This document shows, one piece after another, positions 1 through 11,400 of a stretch of DNA of 64,000 bases. The notes under the pieces were generated by a model that was given only the letters and a program-made list of their open reading frames with translations, did no database searches and was not told where the DNA came from. The stretch's first letter is position 1; each line of letters starts with the position of its first letter. The DNA lies in contig JANWVC010000008.1 in NCBI GenBank assembly GCA_025057755.1, forward strand, positions 224,724 through 288,723. The letters are read 5' to 3'. The DNA is from Limisphaera sp. (GTDB lineage Bacteria; Verrucomicrobiota; Verrucomicrobiia; Limisphaerales; Limisphaeraceae). Made by a program: the position numbers and the translations under genes.

Positions 1-588
1 ATTTGGTGGGCCGACTGGAGCATGGACGGCACCCTTTTGGGGCAGGGTCGGGATATATACACGCGCACGAATTGTGACGTGACCAGCTTAAGCCCACCGC
101 CGGTACTTTGGCTCACGAACGCGCAAATCATTCTGGGATTACTCTCAACCCCTCGCTACATTTACTTACCGGATGCCCTGCAGACCGCAGCCTACCGTAG
201 TAACTATGTGGTAGCTTACGTGCGGGCTATGAATGGACCTGCAGTGGACAAGTTCCCGCAGCGGGATCCTGCGGTTCAGGAATTGGCGTTCCGTTACCGG
301 TTGGTGTCTGAAATCGTGCCGTTCCGCGAATGGGATACAAATTGGGTGGCTTTCTATGCGCCCGGCCTCGATCCGGCCGAGGTGGCTCAGCGCTCGAATT
401 ATTGGTGGGTGGCTCGAAATCTCCATGCAAATCTGCATGAGATTCGGTTGCTGTTCCGATGGCCGCTCAGGCCCAACGGAGACGTCGGCAACGGTCGCAT
501 GGTCTTGCGCGGGACAATCTCCGGCGCGCGCTCGAATTGGGGACCGTTGTACTATTACCAACTGGGCACGCTCGCAAGGCATCCATGA
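1..588 (+). CDS. C-terminal part of a pseudopilin-cassette protein (5' truncated by window edge)
   Basis: Open frame runs from base 1 (IWWADWSMDG...). Its stop TGA (586-588) overlaps the ATG of the next prepilin gene. Confidence 0.55.
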   Translation: MWWADWSMDGTLLGQGRDIYTRTNCDVTSLSPPPVLWLTNAQIILGLLSTPRYIYLPDALQTAAYRSNYVVAYVRAMNGPAVDKFPQRDPAVQELAFRYRLVSEIVPFREWDTNWVAFYAPGLDPAEVAQRSNYWWVARNLHANLHEIRLLFRWPLRPNGDVGNGRMVLRGTISGARSNWGPLYYYQLGTLARHP

Positions 589-1469
589 TGGCAGTCCCGC
601 TGCAACGACAAAACGACCCGGTTTGCGGACCGAGGCCTCATTTGAGAGCAGGATTCTCCTTGGTGGAGATCCTCGTGGTCGCTGGGTTGTTGTCTGTCAT
701 TGTCCTGGGATTGGTGGCAATGTTCAGCCAGACGCAGCGAGCTTTCCGGGCCGGGCTCACCCAAACTGATGTCCTCGAGGCCGGACGGCTGGTAAATGAT
801 ATGTTGCGACAGGAGCTTGTGTGTGCGGCGCCCACTCGGCAGTCGGGAGTGGTCAACTTCTATGCCGAGATTCCGCCCCCCCTTCTCTATCAGCCTTTGT
901 ATCAAGCGCTGTCAGTGAATCAGCAGCGGACCAATGTCCTTATGGACCTATTCTTTCTCACGCTGGAAAATCAGCGTTGGACGGCCATTGGTTATCGCGT
1001 GGCGAATCCGGAGGCAGGTGGCGGAGTGCTGTACCGATATGTGGCGACAAACCTGCTTCCGGAAGAGTTACGGCCCCAGTTGGTGCGGTTCATCACAACA
1101 CCAGTCACCCATCTGAATCGGGTGGCAGACGGTGTGATTCATTTCCGGGTGCGTGCCTTTGACACGAACGGTTTGTGGATCCGCGCCGACCTGCCGGGAA
1201 ACATTAACCGGCACAAGTCGGACATTCGCCTTTCCAGCGTGGTGCCAGGCGAAGTGGGCCTGTACGCTTTCAAATCGAACGCCATTCCGGCTGCGGTGGA
1301 GGTTGAATTGGGTGTGGTGGAACGCCGAACTTGGGAACGCGCGGCGTCTATCCCGGTGGCAACTGCGCGGCGAGCGTTTTTGGAGCAGCAAGCGGGACGC
1401 ACGCATCTGTTCCGGCAATGGGTGAATCTGCCCATGGTTGACCCCACGGCATACCGAGGAGCTCCATGA
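585..1469 (+). CDS. Prepilin-type N-terminal cleavage/methylation domain protein (Verru_Chthon cassette C-like)
   Basis: GFSLVEILVVAGLLSVIVLGLVAMFSQTQRAFR prepilin motif. ATGA overlap with the upstream ORF. The ORF-track start at 459 is probably too long. Confidence 0.8.
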   Translation: MMAVPLQRQNDPVCGPRPHLRAGFSLVEILVVAGLLSVIVLGLVAMFSQTQRAFRAGLTQTDVLEAGRLVNDMLRQELVCAAPTRQSGVVNFYAEIPPPLLYQPLYQALSVNQQRTNVLMDLFFLTLENQRWTAIGYRVANPEAGGGVLYRYVATNLLPEELRPQLVRFITTPVTHLNRVADGVIHFRVRAFDTNGLWIRADLPGNINRHKSDIRLSSVVPGEVGLYAFKSNAIPAAVEVELGVVERRTWERAASIPVATARRAFLEQQAGRTHLFRQWVNLPMVDPTAYRGAP

Positions 1470-4400
1470 ACAGTTGTGGGTTTAAATCACCAACCACCGG
1501 TTGTGCGCGCGAGGATTTTCGCGGCGATCGAGCGAAAAGCCCAGCGTCGCCTCGCCACGTCCGCTGTAGAGGGGTGGCCCTGGTGGTAACGGTCATTTTG
1601 ATTTCGGTCATCACGTTTTTGACGGTGGCCTTCCTGGTCTTGACCCGGCGCGAAAAAGGTGCGGTCACCACAGCCGTGCATCTCGTAACGGCGCGGCAGG
1701 CGGCCGAAGCGGGTCTGCAACGGGCCCAGGCTGAGCTGTTGGCCCCGATTTTGGCTTTTACCAACACGCTGGCCTACGAGTTGCGGGTCTCCACCAATTA
1801 TATCAACTCACACGGTTTTAATCCGTCGCAAAGGACAGGGCCCTTGACGCCCGCGCAACGACATTGGGCGACGAACGTCAGTTATCAATACCGGGACGGG
1901 CGCCCTCTAAATGTGGATGATTACCGACAAAATCTGGCCAATTTGTGGTATTTCCCGCGTCCGCCGGTCTTCGTGACCAACACGGATGGTTCGGTGGATT
2001 TTCGGTTTTATCTGGATCTGAACCGGAACGGGCAGTACGACACGAACGGCTGGCTGCCGGTGATCATGCCTTCGGGTCGGTATTTGGCGCGAGACGGCAC
2101 GGAAACCAGCAGCCTGACAAACGCAGTGATGCAGTTCATGGTGGGAGACCCCGAATGGGTGGGCATCTTAGAGCGACCGGATCAGCCGCACTCGCCCACC
2201 AACCGCTTTGTCGCCCGTTACGCGTGGCTGGCCATTCCAGCGAGCAAGACCCTCGATCTGAATGCCATTCATAACCAAGCCAAAATGCTCAATCCTCGCT
2301 GGGACGGATTTGTGCGGAACATGGGGGTGGCCCCGTTTGAACTGAACCTGGCCGCATTTCTGGCAGATTTGAACACGAACTTGTGGAATCTCGGAGCGTT
2401 CCCCGGGTTGGAACCCCCTTATTTGCCTTCCGTGCCGTACGGATATAACACGAATTTGACGCAACCCAGTCGCGGCACGGCCTTCGAAGATGCGGTGAGT
2501 TTGTTGAATTACCGCTATGCTCAGAGTTACAATAATTTGTTTACCCCCCAACAACTTTTTGGCGCGGCCGGCGCCGCAGTGTTCGCCACCAACCGGATTG
2601 ACGACTGCCTGAACGGACCGCTATTGACGGGCCTGTTTCTGCCGCTCGTGGACAATGATGCATTGCGGATCGGATTCGCGTGGCCCGGGTCTCGGAATCC
2701 GGAGGCCTTTTTCAACACGCAAGATTTGTTTGATCGGTCCAAGACCCTGCCGGGCCTGTCAGGTGTTGCCGGCCTCACGGACCGCTTGCTGCAGGCAGGG
2801 GGGAAAACGAACAGCTACGATCGGTACACCTTTTATCGGTTGTTAGCCCAGTTAGGCACTGATTCCGAGTCGACGCCTCCGGAGCGAATGCATTTGAACT
2901 TTGATAACCTGACGATGCGCAATCCCGTAACGGGCGTGCTCAGTCCGACGAACTTTTATCCGTGGCAACCGCTGCGCTTTTTTACAAACGCCGCCGACCG
3001 GTTGTTACAGGCCTACACGGCAGAATGGTTGCGTTCGGCACCGGCCGAATACGTTTTAACCTACGGGACCAACCGGCCTTTTGGCGTGACCAACATTCCG
3101 GTGTGGATCAGCAATCGCTTTGTGTACACCCCGGCTGTGCATCGGCTTTTGCAGTTGGCGGCGAATTTGTATGACGCGCGCAACACGAACCGATGGCCAT
3201 CGGTCTTTCGGCCTGTGTTCAGCCGGCAGGGGCCGGATGTGTTCATCAGTGGATATGAAGAGGTACATGGGGATCCGACACCAGCGCTGTCCGAGCCAAT
3301 TGAAGCTACCGAGGTGCCACAGGGCTTTGGCCAGCGAGTCAATGTGTACGGCGTGCCCTGGGTGGTGGGCGTCAAGTCCGGGTTGCCGAACTTCAATGAG
3401 TTCGCCATGCAGACCGTTTTCGATGTGACGCGCAAGGTCAAAATTCGGAAGCCCTCGTTAAACGCACGACCGGACCAGTTTCAGACGAATCAGCTTTACA
3501 TCATCAGCTTGACCAACGTGCTGGCCGCCGAGTTCTGGAACTCATACCGGATGGACTACACCAATCCGATTTTGGTGCGCGTCACCGGGGACGTCACCAT
3601 GGTGCTGACGAACGAGCACGGCCTGATGCGCCTGCGGGGTGGACCCGTTTTGAGCAACACGGTTCGATTTGCCGGAATCACCAATTTGATCCGTTGGCCC
3701 GGTTATCGGACACTGCAAAGTGTTGATCCCGCCTCATTTGTGATTCCTGTGTATACAAACGTGACCTTTGTGCCGCCTGCGATTTGGCTTCAAAATTCGG
3801 CCGAATTAAACACCAATTTGCTCGCGTTTCCGGACCTGGCAGGATTCCCGGTGCCTCGATTTGGCCTGGTCGTGCGGACCCGTTTGCGCGCGGTTTTGCA
3901 GTTAAACGGTGCATCGGGTCCGATTCTGGATTATGTGCAACTGAACGGATTGGATGAATTCCGCGACCTGGCTATGGAATTCAGTCGAACGCGCACGGAC
4001 GATCCCAACGGGCTAGCCTGGGGATTGCTATGGGACACAAACCGGATCGGGGGCACCACGGTCAACCATGTTACCCGGGGCATCGTTTATCAGATTCGAA
4101 TCTCATTGGGAGACTATGGCGCGAACGCTGTGGATTGGACCAGTTATGGTCTGCCGCCGGGCATGAGTAAAGACTGGGAAATTGATGCATTCCGGGTCTT
4201 TTTGGGTTTGTCACCATTGCGCTTTGGCAATCTGGTCAATACGAATCTGGAGCATCAGGTGCCGTTCACACCGTCCCGCCGGATTTCCCGTCACCACACA
4301 TGGCAAGCCAACGATCCGCTGGTCCACTATTTAGCCTCAGACCTTCGTTATTGGCCGGCGGAGGAAGAGTTGCGCGATGAATCCGTCAAACCGGGTGTGC

Positions 4401-5413
4401 CGGTGCAGTTGTTGGAAAACATAGGCCGACTGAACAAGCGGTTCCGACCATGGGGCGGCAACCCGTTGGAAAGCACTGACCCTCGGGCTTTTGATATGGC
4501 GATCAAAGATCCCGGGGTTCGCGCCTCCGATGACTGGGCGTTTCCGACCAACCTTTTCCCAAATGTCGGATGGATGGGCCGTGTGCATCGAGGGACGCCC
4601 TGGCAGACGGTTTACTTGAAAGCGACCCATGTTGCAGCGGACGGCGAGGGGCGTGCGTATTGGAGCCGTGACTGGACGGGCAATACGAATTTATTTGACG
4701 CCCTCAACGCGGCTCCCGCACAGGATCGGCTGTTGTTTGACCTGTTTACCACGGATTACGATGAAATTTCCTCCCGGGGGCGTCTCTCGGTTAATCAAAC
4801 CAATCTGGCGGCTTGGTCTGCCGTATTCAGTGGAGTACTCGCGCTGACAAACGCCCTGCCCGATACAGAGGTTCGGCTCCGCTGGTTGCGGGATCCTCAA
4901 CGTGCCTGGCTGACAGAGCATTACCAGTCGATTCCGATCCCGCCCGCCGGCATCTATGATCCGTTCAACACCAATCTGTGGCCGCCCGTGGTTCGATTGG
5001 TAGATGGCATTAACCGGGCGCGGATGAATACTAATTTGTTTCCGCGCCGGATGTTCGAGCGCGCGGGCGATATCATGGCTGCGCCGGAATTGACCGAACT
5101 GTCGCCATTTCTGAACCGGTCCGCTATCCAGGTCCAATACGGCCTCACAGATCCTGCCGTGGAACGCCTCCCGGAGCAGGTGCTCGGGTTACTCAAGCAC
5201 GAATCGGATCGCCTGCGCTTCGTCATTTACGCTTACGGCCAGGCGTTGCGGCCAGCGCCGAACTCTTTGATCCGGAGTGGACCATTCCTTGGCATGTTCG
5301 AAAACTACGAGATCACCGCTGAGAGCGCTTTGCGGGCGGTCGTCCGGGTCGAGCATGGCTTGGATCAACCCCGCATATTGGTGGAGCGGTATAACTGGCT
5401 GGGACCCGATTGA
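1466..5413 (+). CDS. Large PilX-N-like / Verru_Chthon cassette protein A-like exported protein (1315 aa)
   Basis: N-terminal GVALVVTVILISVITFLTVAFLVLTRREKGAVTTAVHLVTARQAAEAGLQRAQAEL resembles PilX-type minor pilins. ATGA overlap with the preceding gene. Confidence 0.7.
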   Translation: MNSCGFKSPTTGCAREDFRGDRAKSPASPRHVRCRGVALVVTVILISVITFLTVAFLVLTRREKGAVTTAVHLVTARQAAEAGLQRAQAELLAPILAFTNTLAYELRVSTNYINSHGFNPSQRTGPLTPAQRHWATNVSYQYRDGRPLNVDDYRQNLANLWYFPRPPVFVTNTDGSVDFRFYLDLNRNGQYDTNGWLPVIMPSGRYLARDGTETSSLTNAVMQFMVGDPEWVGILERPDQPHSPTNRFVARYAWLAIPASKTLDLNAIHNQAKMLNPRWDGFVRNMGVAPFELNLAAFLADLNTNLWNLGAFPGLEPPYLPSVPYGYNTNLTQPSRGTAFEDAVSLLNYRYAQSYNNLFTPQQLFGAAGAAVFATNRIDDCLNGPLLTGLFLPLVDNDALRIGFAWPGSRNPEAFFNTQDLFDRSKTLPGLSGVAGLTDRLLQAGGKTNSYDRYTFYRLLAQLGTDSESTPPERMHLNFDNLTMRNPVTGVLSPTNFYPWQPLRFFTNAADRLLQAYTAEWLRSAPAEYVLTYGTNRPFGVTNIPVWISNRFVYTPAVHRLLQLAANLYDARNTNRWPSVFRPVFSRQGPDVFISGYEEVHGDPTPALSEPIEATEVPQGFGQRVNVYGVPWVVGVKSGLPNFNEFAMQTVFDVTRKVKIRKPSLNARPDQFQTNQLYIISLTNVLAAEFWNSYRMDYTNPILVRVTGDVTMVLTNEHGLMRLRGGPVLSNTVRFAGITNLIRWPGYRTLQSVDPASFVIPVYTNVTFVPPAIWLQNSAELNTNLLAFPDLAGFPVPRFGLVVRTRLRAVLQLNGASGPILDYVQLNGLDEFRDLAMEFSRTRTDDPNGLAWGLLWDTNRIGGTTVNHVTRGIVYQIRISLGDYGANAVDWTSYGLPPGMSKDWEIDAFRVFLGLSPLRFGNLVNTNLEHQVPFTPSRRISRHHTWQANDPLVHYLASDLRYWPAEEELRDESVKPGVPVQLLENIGRLNKRFRPWGGNPLESTDPRAFDMAIKDPGVRASDDWAFPTNLFPNVGWMGRVHRGTPWQTVYLKATHVAADGEGRAYWSRDWTGNTNLFDALNAAPAQDRLLFDLFTTDYDEISSRGRLSVNQTNLAAWSAVFSGVLALTNALPDTEVRLRWLRDPQRAWLTEHYQSIPIPPAGIYDPFNTNLWPPVVRLVDGINRARMNTNLFPRRMFERAGDIMAAPELTELSPFLNRSAIQVQYGLTDPAVERLPEQVLGLLKHESDRLRFVIYAYGQALRPAPNSLIRSGPFLGMFENYEITAESALRAVVRVEHGLDQPRILVERYNWLGPD

Positions 5414-5497
5414 TGGCAACGGGGTAAAGGCAATGGTGACTTGCAATCAGTGCCGGCTGTGGGAGTTTAGTGTAAGTTTGGGACAAGGAGTGAATAT

Positions 5498-8400
5498 ATG
5501 CCCAAGCGACCGTCTCACTGGTTATTGATCAGCCTGGTTCTTTTCAGTCTCTCTGCGTGGTTGTGGCACTGGGCGGAGCGACGCCAGACCGCGCAGCGGA
5601 AAGCGGCCGCGTCGTTCGGTCATCCAATCCTGCAACCGTTGATGACGAACGTGGCGCTGGACATTACTCCCCGAAGCCTGCGCGTAGCGCTGGGCGACCG
5701 GTTTAGACAGGAGAGCTGGAGAACCAATGGGATGGGACCCGGCTTAGCGGGGCTGCGTTTGACCAATGCGGCCCATACGGCCGAGCAGTGGCTGCGATTA
5801 CGAACGGCTCTCTTGTTGGAAAACGCCTGGATCGACACGGCCGCCGGTGCACCGGCAAGCCCGCCACCTCACCTTCGAGGCTTGGATGACCCTGGCGCCT
5901 ATCTGGTGCAGCATCGCGGTGTAGATGCGGCACATATCATGCGCGTGTTCCAAACGCTCGGAGTAAAGCCAGTGTCATACGTGCCCAATAATGCCTATCT
6001 CGTTCGAGGGGATCGCACGGTGGCGGCGCGACTTGCCTCTCATCCTGATATACAGGCGGTCCTGCCTTATGAGCCTTATTATAAGTTACGAGGCGAGTTG
6101 TTGGCACGCGCCGTCGCCGGTGCGCCCTTGGGCTTGGGCGACCAAGTGTATGTGGCACTCTTTGCGGATGCAGCCGATGAGGTGCGCGCAGCTTTGCAGC
6201 GGATCGGAGCGAAAGTATGGGCGGAGGAACCTTCGCCCTTTGGGCCGGTCCTGACAGTGGAGCCTCCCCCAGAACGATGGCTGGAGTTAGCAGTATGGCC
6301 GGGCGTTCAGTTGATGGAGATCGCCACAGACCGGGTGCCCGCTAATGACTTGGGGCGGGTCCGTATGGGTGTTTCGCCTACGCCGGTTTCTCCAGACAAT
6401 TACCTGGGTCTTACTGGCTCGAATGTTCTGATTAATGTCAATGATTCGGGCGTGGATGCTTCCCATCCCGACTTGCAGGGGCGGATGTCGGGGGCCACAG
6501 CGGAGGCATTGACCGACACTAACGGCCATGGCACGCACGTGGTCGGAACCATTGCGGGCAATGGTCTGATGTCTCCTACGGTGTTCCATGCCAGCGGGTC
6601 ACCGATGCCGGCCGTAGCTGGACAGTTCCGCGGCATGGCACCGGGAGTGCGTGTTTATGTGCAGAGCGTGGGCTTGGCGAATCGGCCAGGACAAGCCGAC
6701 GCCCGTGCGCTGGTCCCAGATGCCGTGCTTCAGGAGCGGGCGGCCCAAACCAATGCATTGATTTCCAACAACAGTTGGCATTACGCGGGCAACACTGGCT
6801 ACGACCTGGCCGCCGCCCGGTACGACGCGGCAACCCGGGACGCCCTGCCCGGCGAACCTGGTTCGCAACCCCTGTTGTTTGTTTTTGCTGCGGGAAATTA
6901 TGGTGCGGGCAATGGGTCGGGTTTGGGTGGAACAGCCGACAGCATTCGCTCGCCTGGCACTGCTAAGAACGTCATCACCGTAGGATCGCTAGAGCAGCCA
7001 CGACAGATTACGAATGAAGTGACTATCTGTCGTCAGACTGATACGGGCACAAATGTGATCCAGAGTTGTTCCACCAATGCGATTTGGAGGGATGAGACTG
7101 ATAGTGATGACCAGGTGGCAGCCGTTTCAAGCCGGGGCAACACGGGCATTGGTGTGGAGGGCGAGTTTGGTCGGTTCAAGCCGGATGTGGTGGCTCCCGG
7201 ACAATGGGTGGTTTCGACTCGTTCACAGCACTGGGATGAACAGAGTTATTATAATCCTACGAATACTTACATAGACGATTTTGCTGGATTGATCATCCCT
7301 CGGGGTGCCATCAACCGTTATTCGGTGTTCGTTCCATACAACGCGGTTCGGCTGGACATTGAGTTGCGTCCGCATCGAGATTCACCGGTTCCATTTCCGA
7401 ATTTGCCCATTTTCGTGCGTGCCGGGGATTTTCCTGGCCCGGCGGACGTGGCTGGCACGAATCGGGTCTCCATTCCGTCGGATGTCATGCCCGCATTGTC
7501 GCCGCGCGATATCAGCTGGAACGTCGGTGTCGGCAACCCCACGGCGAGAGACGTGACGCTGAACCTGCGGATCCGTTTGTACACCACCAACGACACGGGG
7601 AACGAGTTGGAAGTGCGTCGGCAACTAAATGAGGGATTAGGCCCATGGTACCGATACGAGAGCGGGAGCAGTATGGCGGCAGCGCATGTGGCCGGCACGC
7701 TGGCCCTGATCCAAGAGTTCTTTGCGCGTTACGGGATGAAGCCCAGTCCGGCGTTGATGAAGGCCCTTCTCATCAATGGAGCCCGGTCGGTCAACGCAAT
7801 GTACGACTTTGAGGTCCCAACCTTGCACAATTACCAGGGTTGGGGTCTGGTGCGCCTGCCTACTGTCCTGCCACCCGCGCTGACCAATGGATTGCCTCCT
7901 CGGGGGGGGCCCATAATGTTTTACGATCAGAGTGTGACCAATGCGCTAGTGACTGGTGACCGGCACGTGCGGCAATTGACCCTTCGAGAGGAGGCTCGGG
8001 CCCTGCCATTGCGTGTGACGCTGGTTTGGACGGACCCGCCTGCCAACCCGGCCGTGGGCGTCAAATTGGTGAACGACTTGGATCTGGTCGTGACAAACTT
8101 GGATACAGGCCAGGTTTACTTCGGCAATGACATTCCCGGGGGTAGCGATTTTACCCAGCCTTGGCGTACCAACGAGTTGCCCCGAATGGATATGGTGAAC
8201 AATGTGGAGAACGTGTTCCTTGCCCCTCCCTTGGGCACCAATTACACCATCACCGTGATTGGCCGAAGGATTCATGTCAATGCTCTCACAGCCCATACGA
8301 ACCACATCGCCCAGGATTACGCTCTGGTTGTTTCCTGTGGGGATGGTGATTTGCCAAATGCGTTTACCATATCCGAGCCAGTGCGATCCGGCTCGGCGGT

Positions 8401-11400
8401 CACAAGTTTGCGACAGACCACGAATACATTTTCTTCGGAACGCACACCGGGTTATGCGGGCATTCTGTTGCTGGGTGAGCGAGCGGGTGCCAATCCAGCG
8501 CTGTTGGGTTTGACCAATGGATTGGCCTCCCAGTGGCGATTCTATGTTTTGACCAACACTCATAATTATACAAACGCAGCATTTATCACCTTTTTGCCTC
8601 ACACCTTGTCGGTCTCCCGCATGGGCGTTCTTGAGGAGTCCGGGTCAAACGCGACGCGGCTGGAAGCAGACATTGATCTATACGTTTCTCGAAATCCGGC
8701 GCTAACCAATCTGGATCCCATAGCCGTGGCCACCGCGGATCGTTCCCGTGGGCGCGGTGGCACGGAACTAATCGTCTATTCGAATGCGGCGCCGGGAGCG
8801 GTGTATTACGTGGGCGTGAAGGCTGAGGATCAGATGGCCGCTGATTACGGTTTCCTGGGGATCTTCAGTTTATTGCCCTTCAGCACATTGGAGGACGGCA
8901 ACCAAATCGTACGGGGTTTCCCCGTGCCGGCGGTCATTCCAGACGGTTCGCCGGCGGCACCGGGCGTTGCATGGATCTTTGGCGTGGCTACATGGCCGAT
9001 GCAAGTGCGTCGGGTGGTGGTTACCAACGGGCTGACGCATCAAAACTTCGGCGATCTAGTTGTGAGTCTTACGCATAACAACATCTTTGCTGTCTTGCGG
9101 AATCACACGTACCCGTCAATTCCACCGCCTCTCTCGGCATGGACGGTCTATGAAGATCACGGGGAGGGCGATGTGTCTGGAGCTCAGCGATCAGATGGAC
9201 CAGGCTCCCTTCGAGATTTCACTGGTGAAGAGGCCGCGGGACTATGGGTTTTGCAGGCCTTGGACGACGCGCTGACCCAAACAGGCCGGGTGGACCATTT
9301 CTCGCTGCGCATTGAGCCCCAGTTATTGGACCAAACAAACACATGGCGCGGCATTGAGCCTTTTTCCTTCAGATATGAAGTTGTGGATGTCCCGGAAGAC
9401 GGCACGAATCTCACCATTTGTGTGGTCACGACGAATGCACCTGTAGAGCTTTATTTGCGGTATGGGGACTTTCCGACGCGGACGCAGTATGATTACTTCC
9501 GATTAATCTCGGTCCCGGGAGCATGTCTGGGAGTGGACCGAAGCATGACGCCGCCGTTGCGGGCGGGCCGGTATTATCTGGGCGTTTATAATCCACATCC
9601 TTTTCGTGTATATGTTCAGATTGTGGCTCGAGTGGATCGCGATCTATTGGGGATTCGGCCAGTGTTGATTACCTCGAATCTTGAGCAAGAACTGTTGGAC
9701 GACGCTGTTAACTATGCCGAAATGACCGTGACCAATCGTGGCCGGATTGCCTCCCTTGAGGTGGGAGTCAGGATCGATCATCCGCGGGTTTCCGATTTGG
9801 CGATTACTTTGGTCAGTCCCCGAGGCACGCGAGTTCTGTTGAGCGAGGCGCGGGGATGGACCAGTACGGCCGGGATGGGATCCAGTTATTGGATCACCAA
9901 CATAGTGCCTGTGGAGTATAGTGGAGGACCGGAGGCAGTCACGAATGTTGTGGATGTAGGGATCAATGAGGGTAGCGTGCATATCGAATACAACTTTTAT
10001 GGGCTACGGGATCGGTTAAAGGTTTACTATGAAGGAGTATTGTTAGCAGACACGGGCCTGACAAATGGGGCAGGTGTTCTGAATATCTCGTTCGGTCCTG
10101 GCCGTTCCACGGCTTTGACGATCACAGTGAATGAGGGAGGGAATCCGGAACCGTGGACGGAATGGTGGTATCGGCTGACCTCGGTGCGCGAAGTGCATAA
10201 CTACCTGATCTTTACGGAAAATACGAGTCTGGCGGCTGCGCCCATCAAGTTTTTGAGCCCTCCGTTTGCGCCGCCGACGAATCGCACCGTGTCCTTATTG
10301 AGCAGCTTTGAGACGGTGCCGGAGGGCTGGTACGAACCGGGCTCGGTGGTGGAAGGCTGGACAATCGGAGGCAGCGGACCTGTGCAAGTGGTGAATCATG
10401 CAGCGTGGACGCATACAGGTGTCAAGTTTCTGAGTTTGGGACGTGGCAGTTTGAGGCAGGATCTGGCGACCGTTCCGGGGCGGAATTACTTGCTTCAGTT
10501 TGTCTCGCGAGCCGCGGTTCCTTTGCAAGGGATGATTAGTTGGTGGCCGGGAGAGGGGAATGCCCAGGACGTAGTCAGTGGTTATAACGGTTTTTACCGC
10601 GGCGCTGCTGGCACCAGGTTCACCAACGGTGTTGTCGGAACTGCATTTGGATTCGACGGCATTGCAGATGCCATTCAGGTTCCCAATCAGACCGCTTTTC
10701 AGGTCACCACGGGGATGACAGCTGAAGCGTGGGTGTATCCCACGGCTTATGGAGCCATGCGTGACATTCTCACGCGTTGGGGCGGTGAGGGATTGAACGA
10801 TCGGACTTTTCGTCTGTCTCTGGATTCTATCGGGCGGCCCCATTTCGCAGTCAGCTTTGACGGTTCAGAATGCATATATCCATGCAGCGTCTATGCCGTG
10901 GATCCGATCCCCTTGCGGACGTGGAGCCATGTTGCCGGGACGTATGACGGTGAGTCCATACGTTTGTATGTGAACGGGGTATTGGTGTCGGAGGTCTTTC
11001 AACCCGGTCACCTCTGGCGCGGTTCGACAGATTTGGTGATTGGAGGCCAAGTAAGCTTGGGCACGTTGTTCTTCCCGTTCGCTGGCTTGATTGATGAACC
11101 GGCGCTTTATGGACGGGCTCTCGGGGCAGAAGAGATCCGATGGATTTATGAGGCCGGCAGCCGGGGCAAGTGTGGCTTGGCGACGCCGCCCATTGCTTGC
11201 GGTTTTTCCTCGTTGGTTCGATTGTCGGTGGATGGTGCGATCACCAATCTGATTTGGAATACTGCTACTAATTGGATGACCAACACGGTTTCGTTTACAG
11301 CCCACCACCCGAGGACGACTGTGGTTTTGGAGCCCGGTTTAACGGGTTCACAGATATGGTTGGATACGTTTGTGCTGACGGAGTTTCCAAGTCCTTTGTA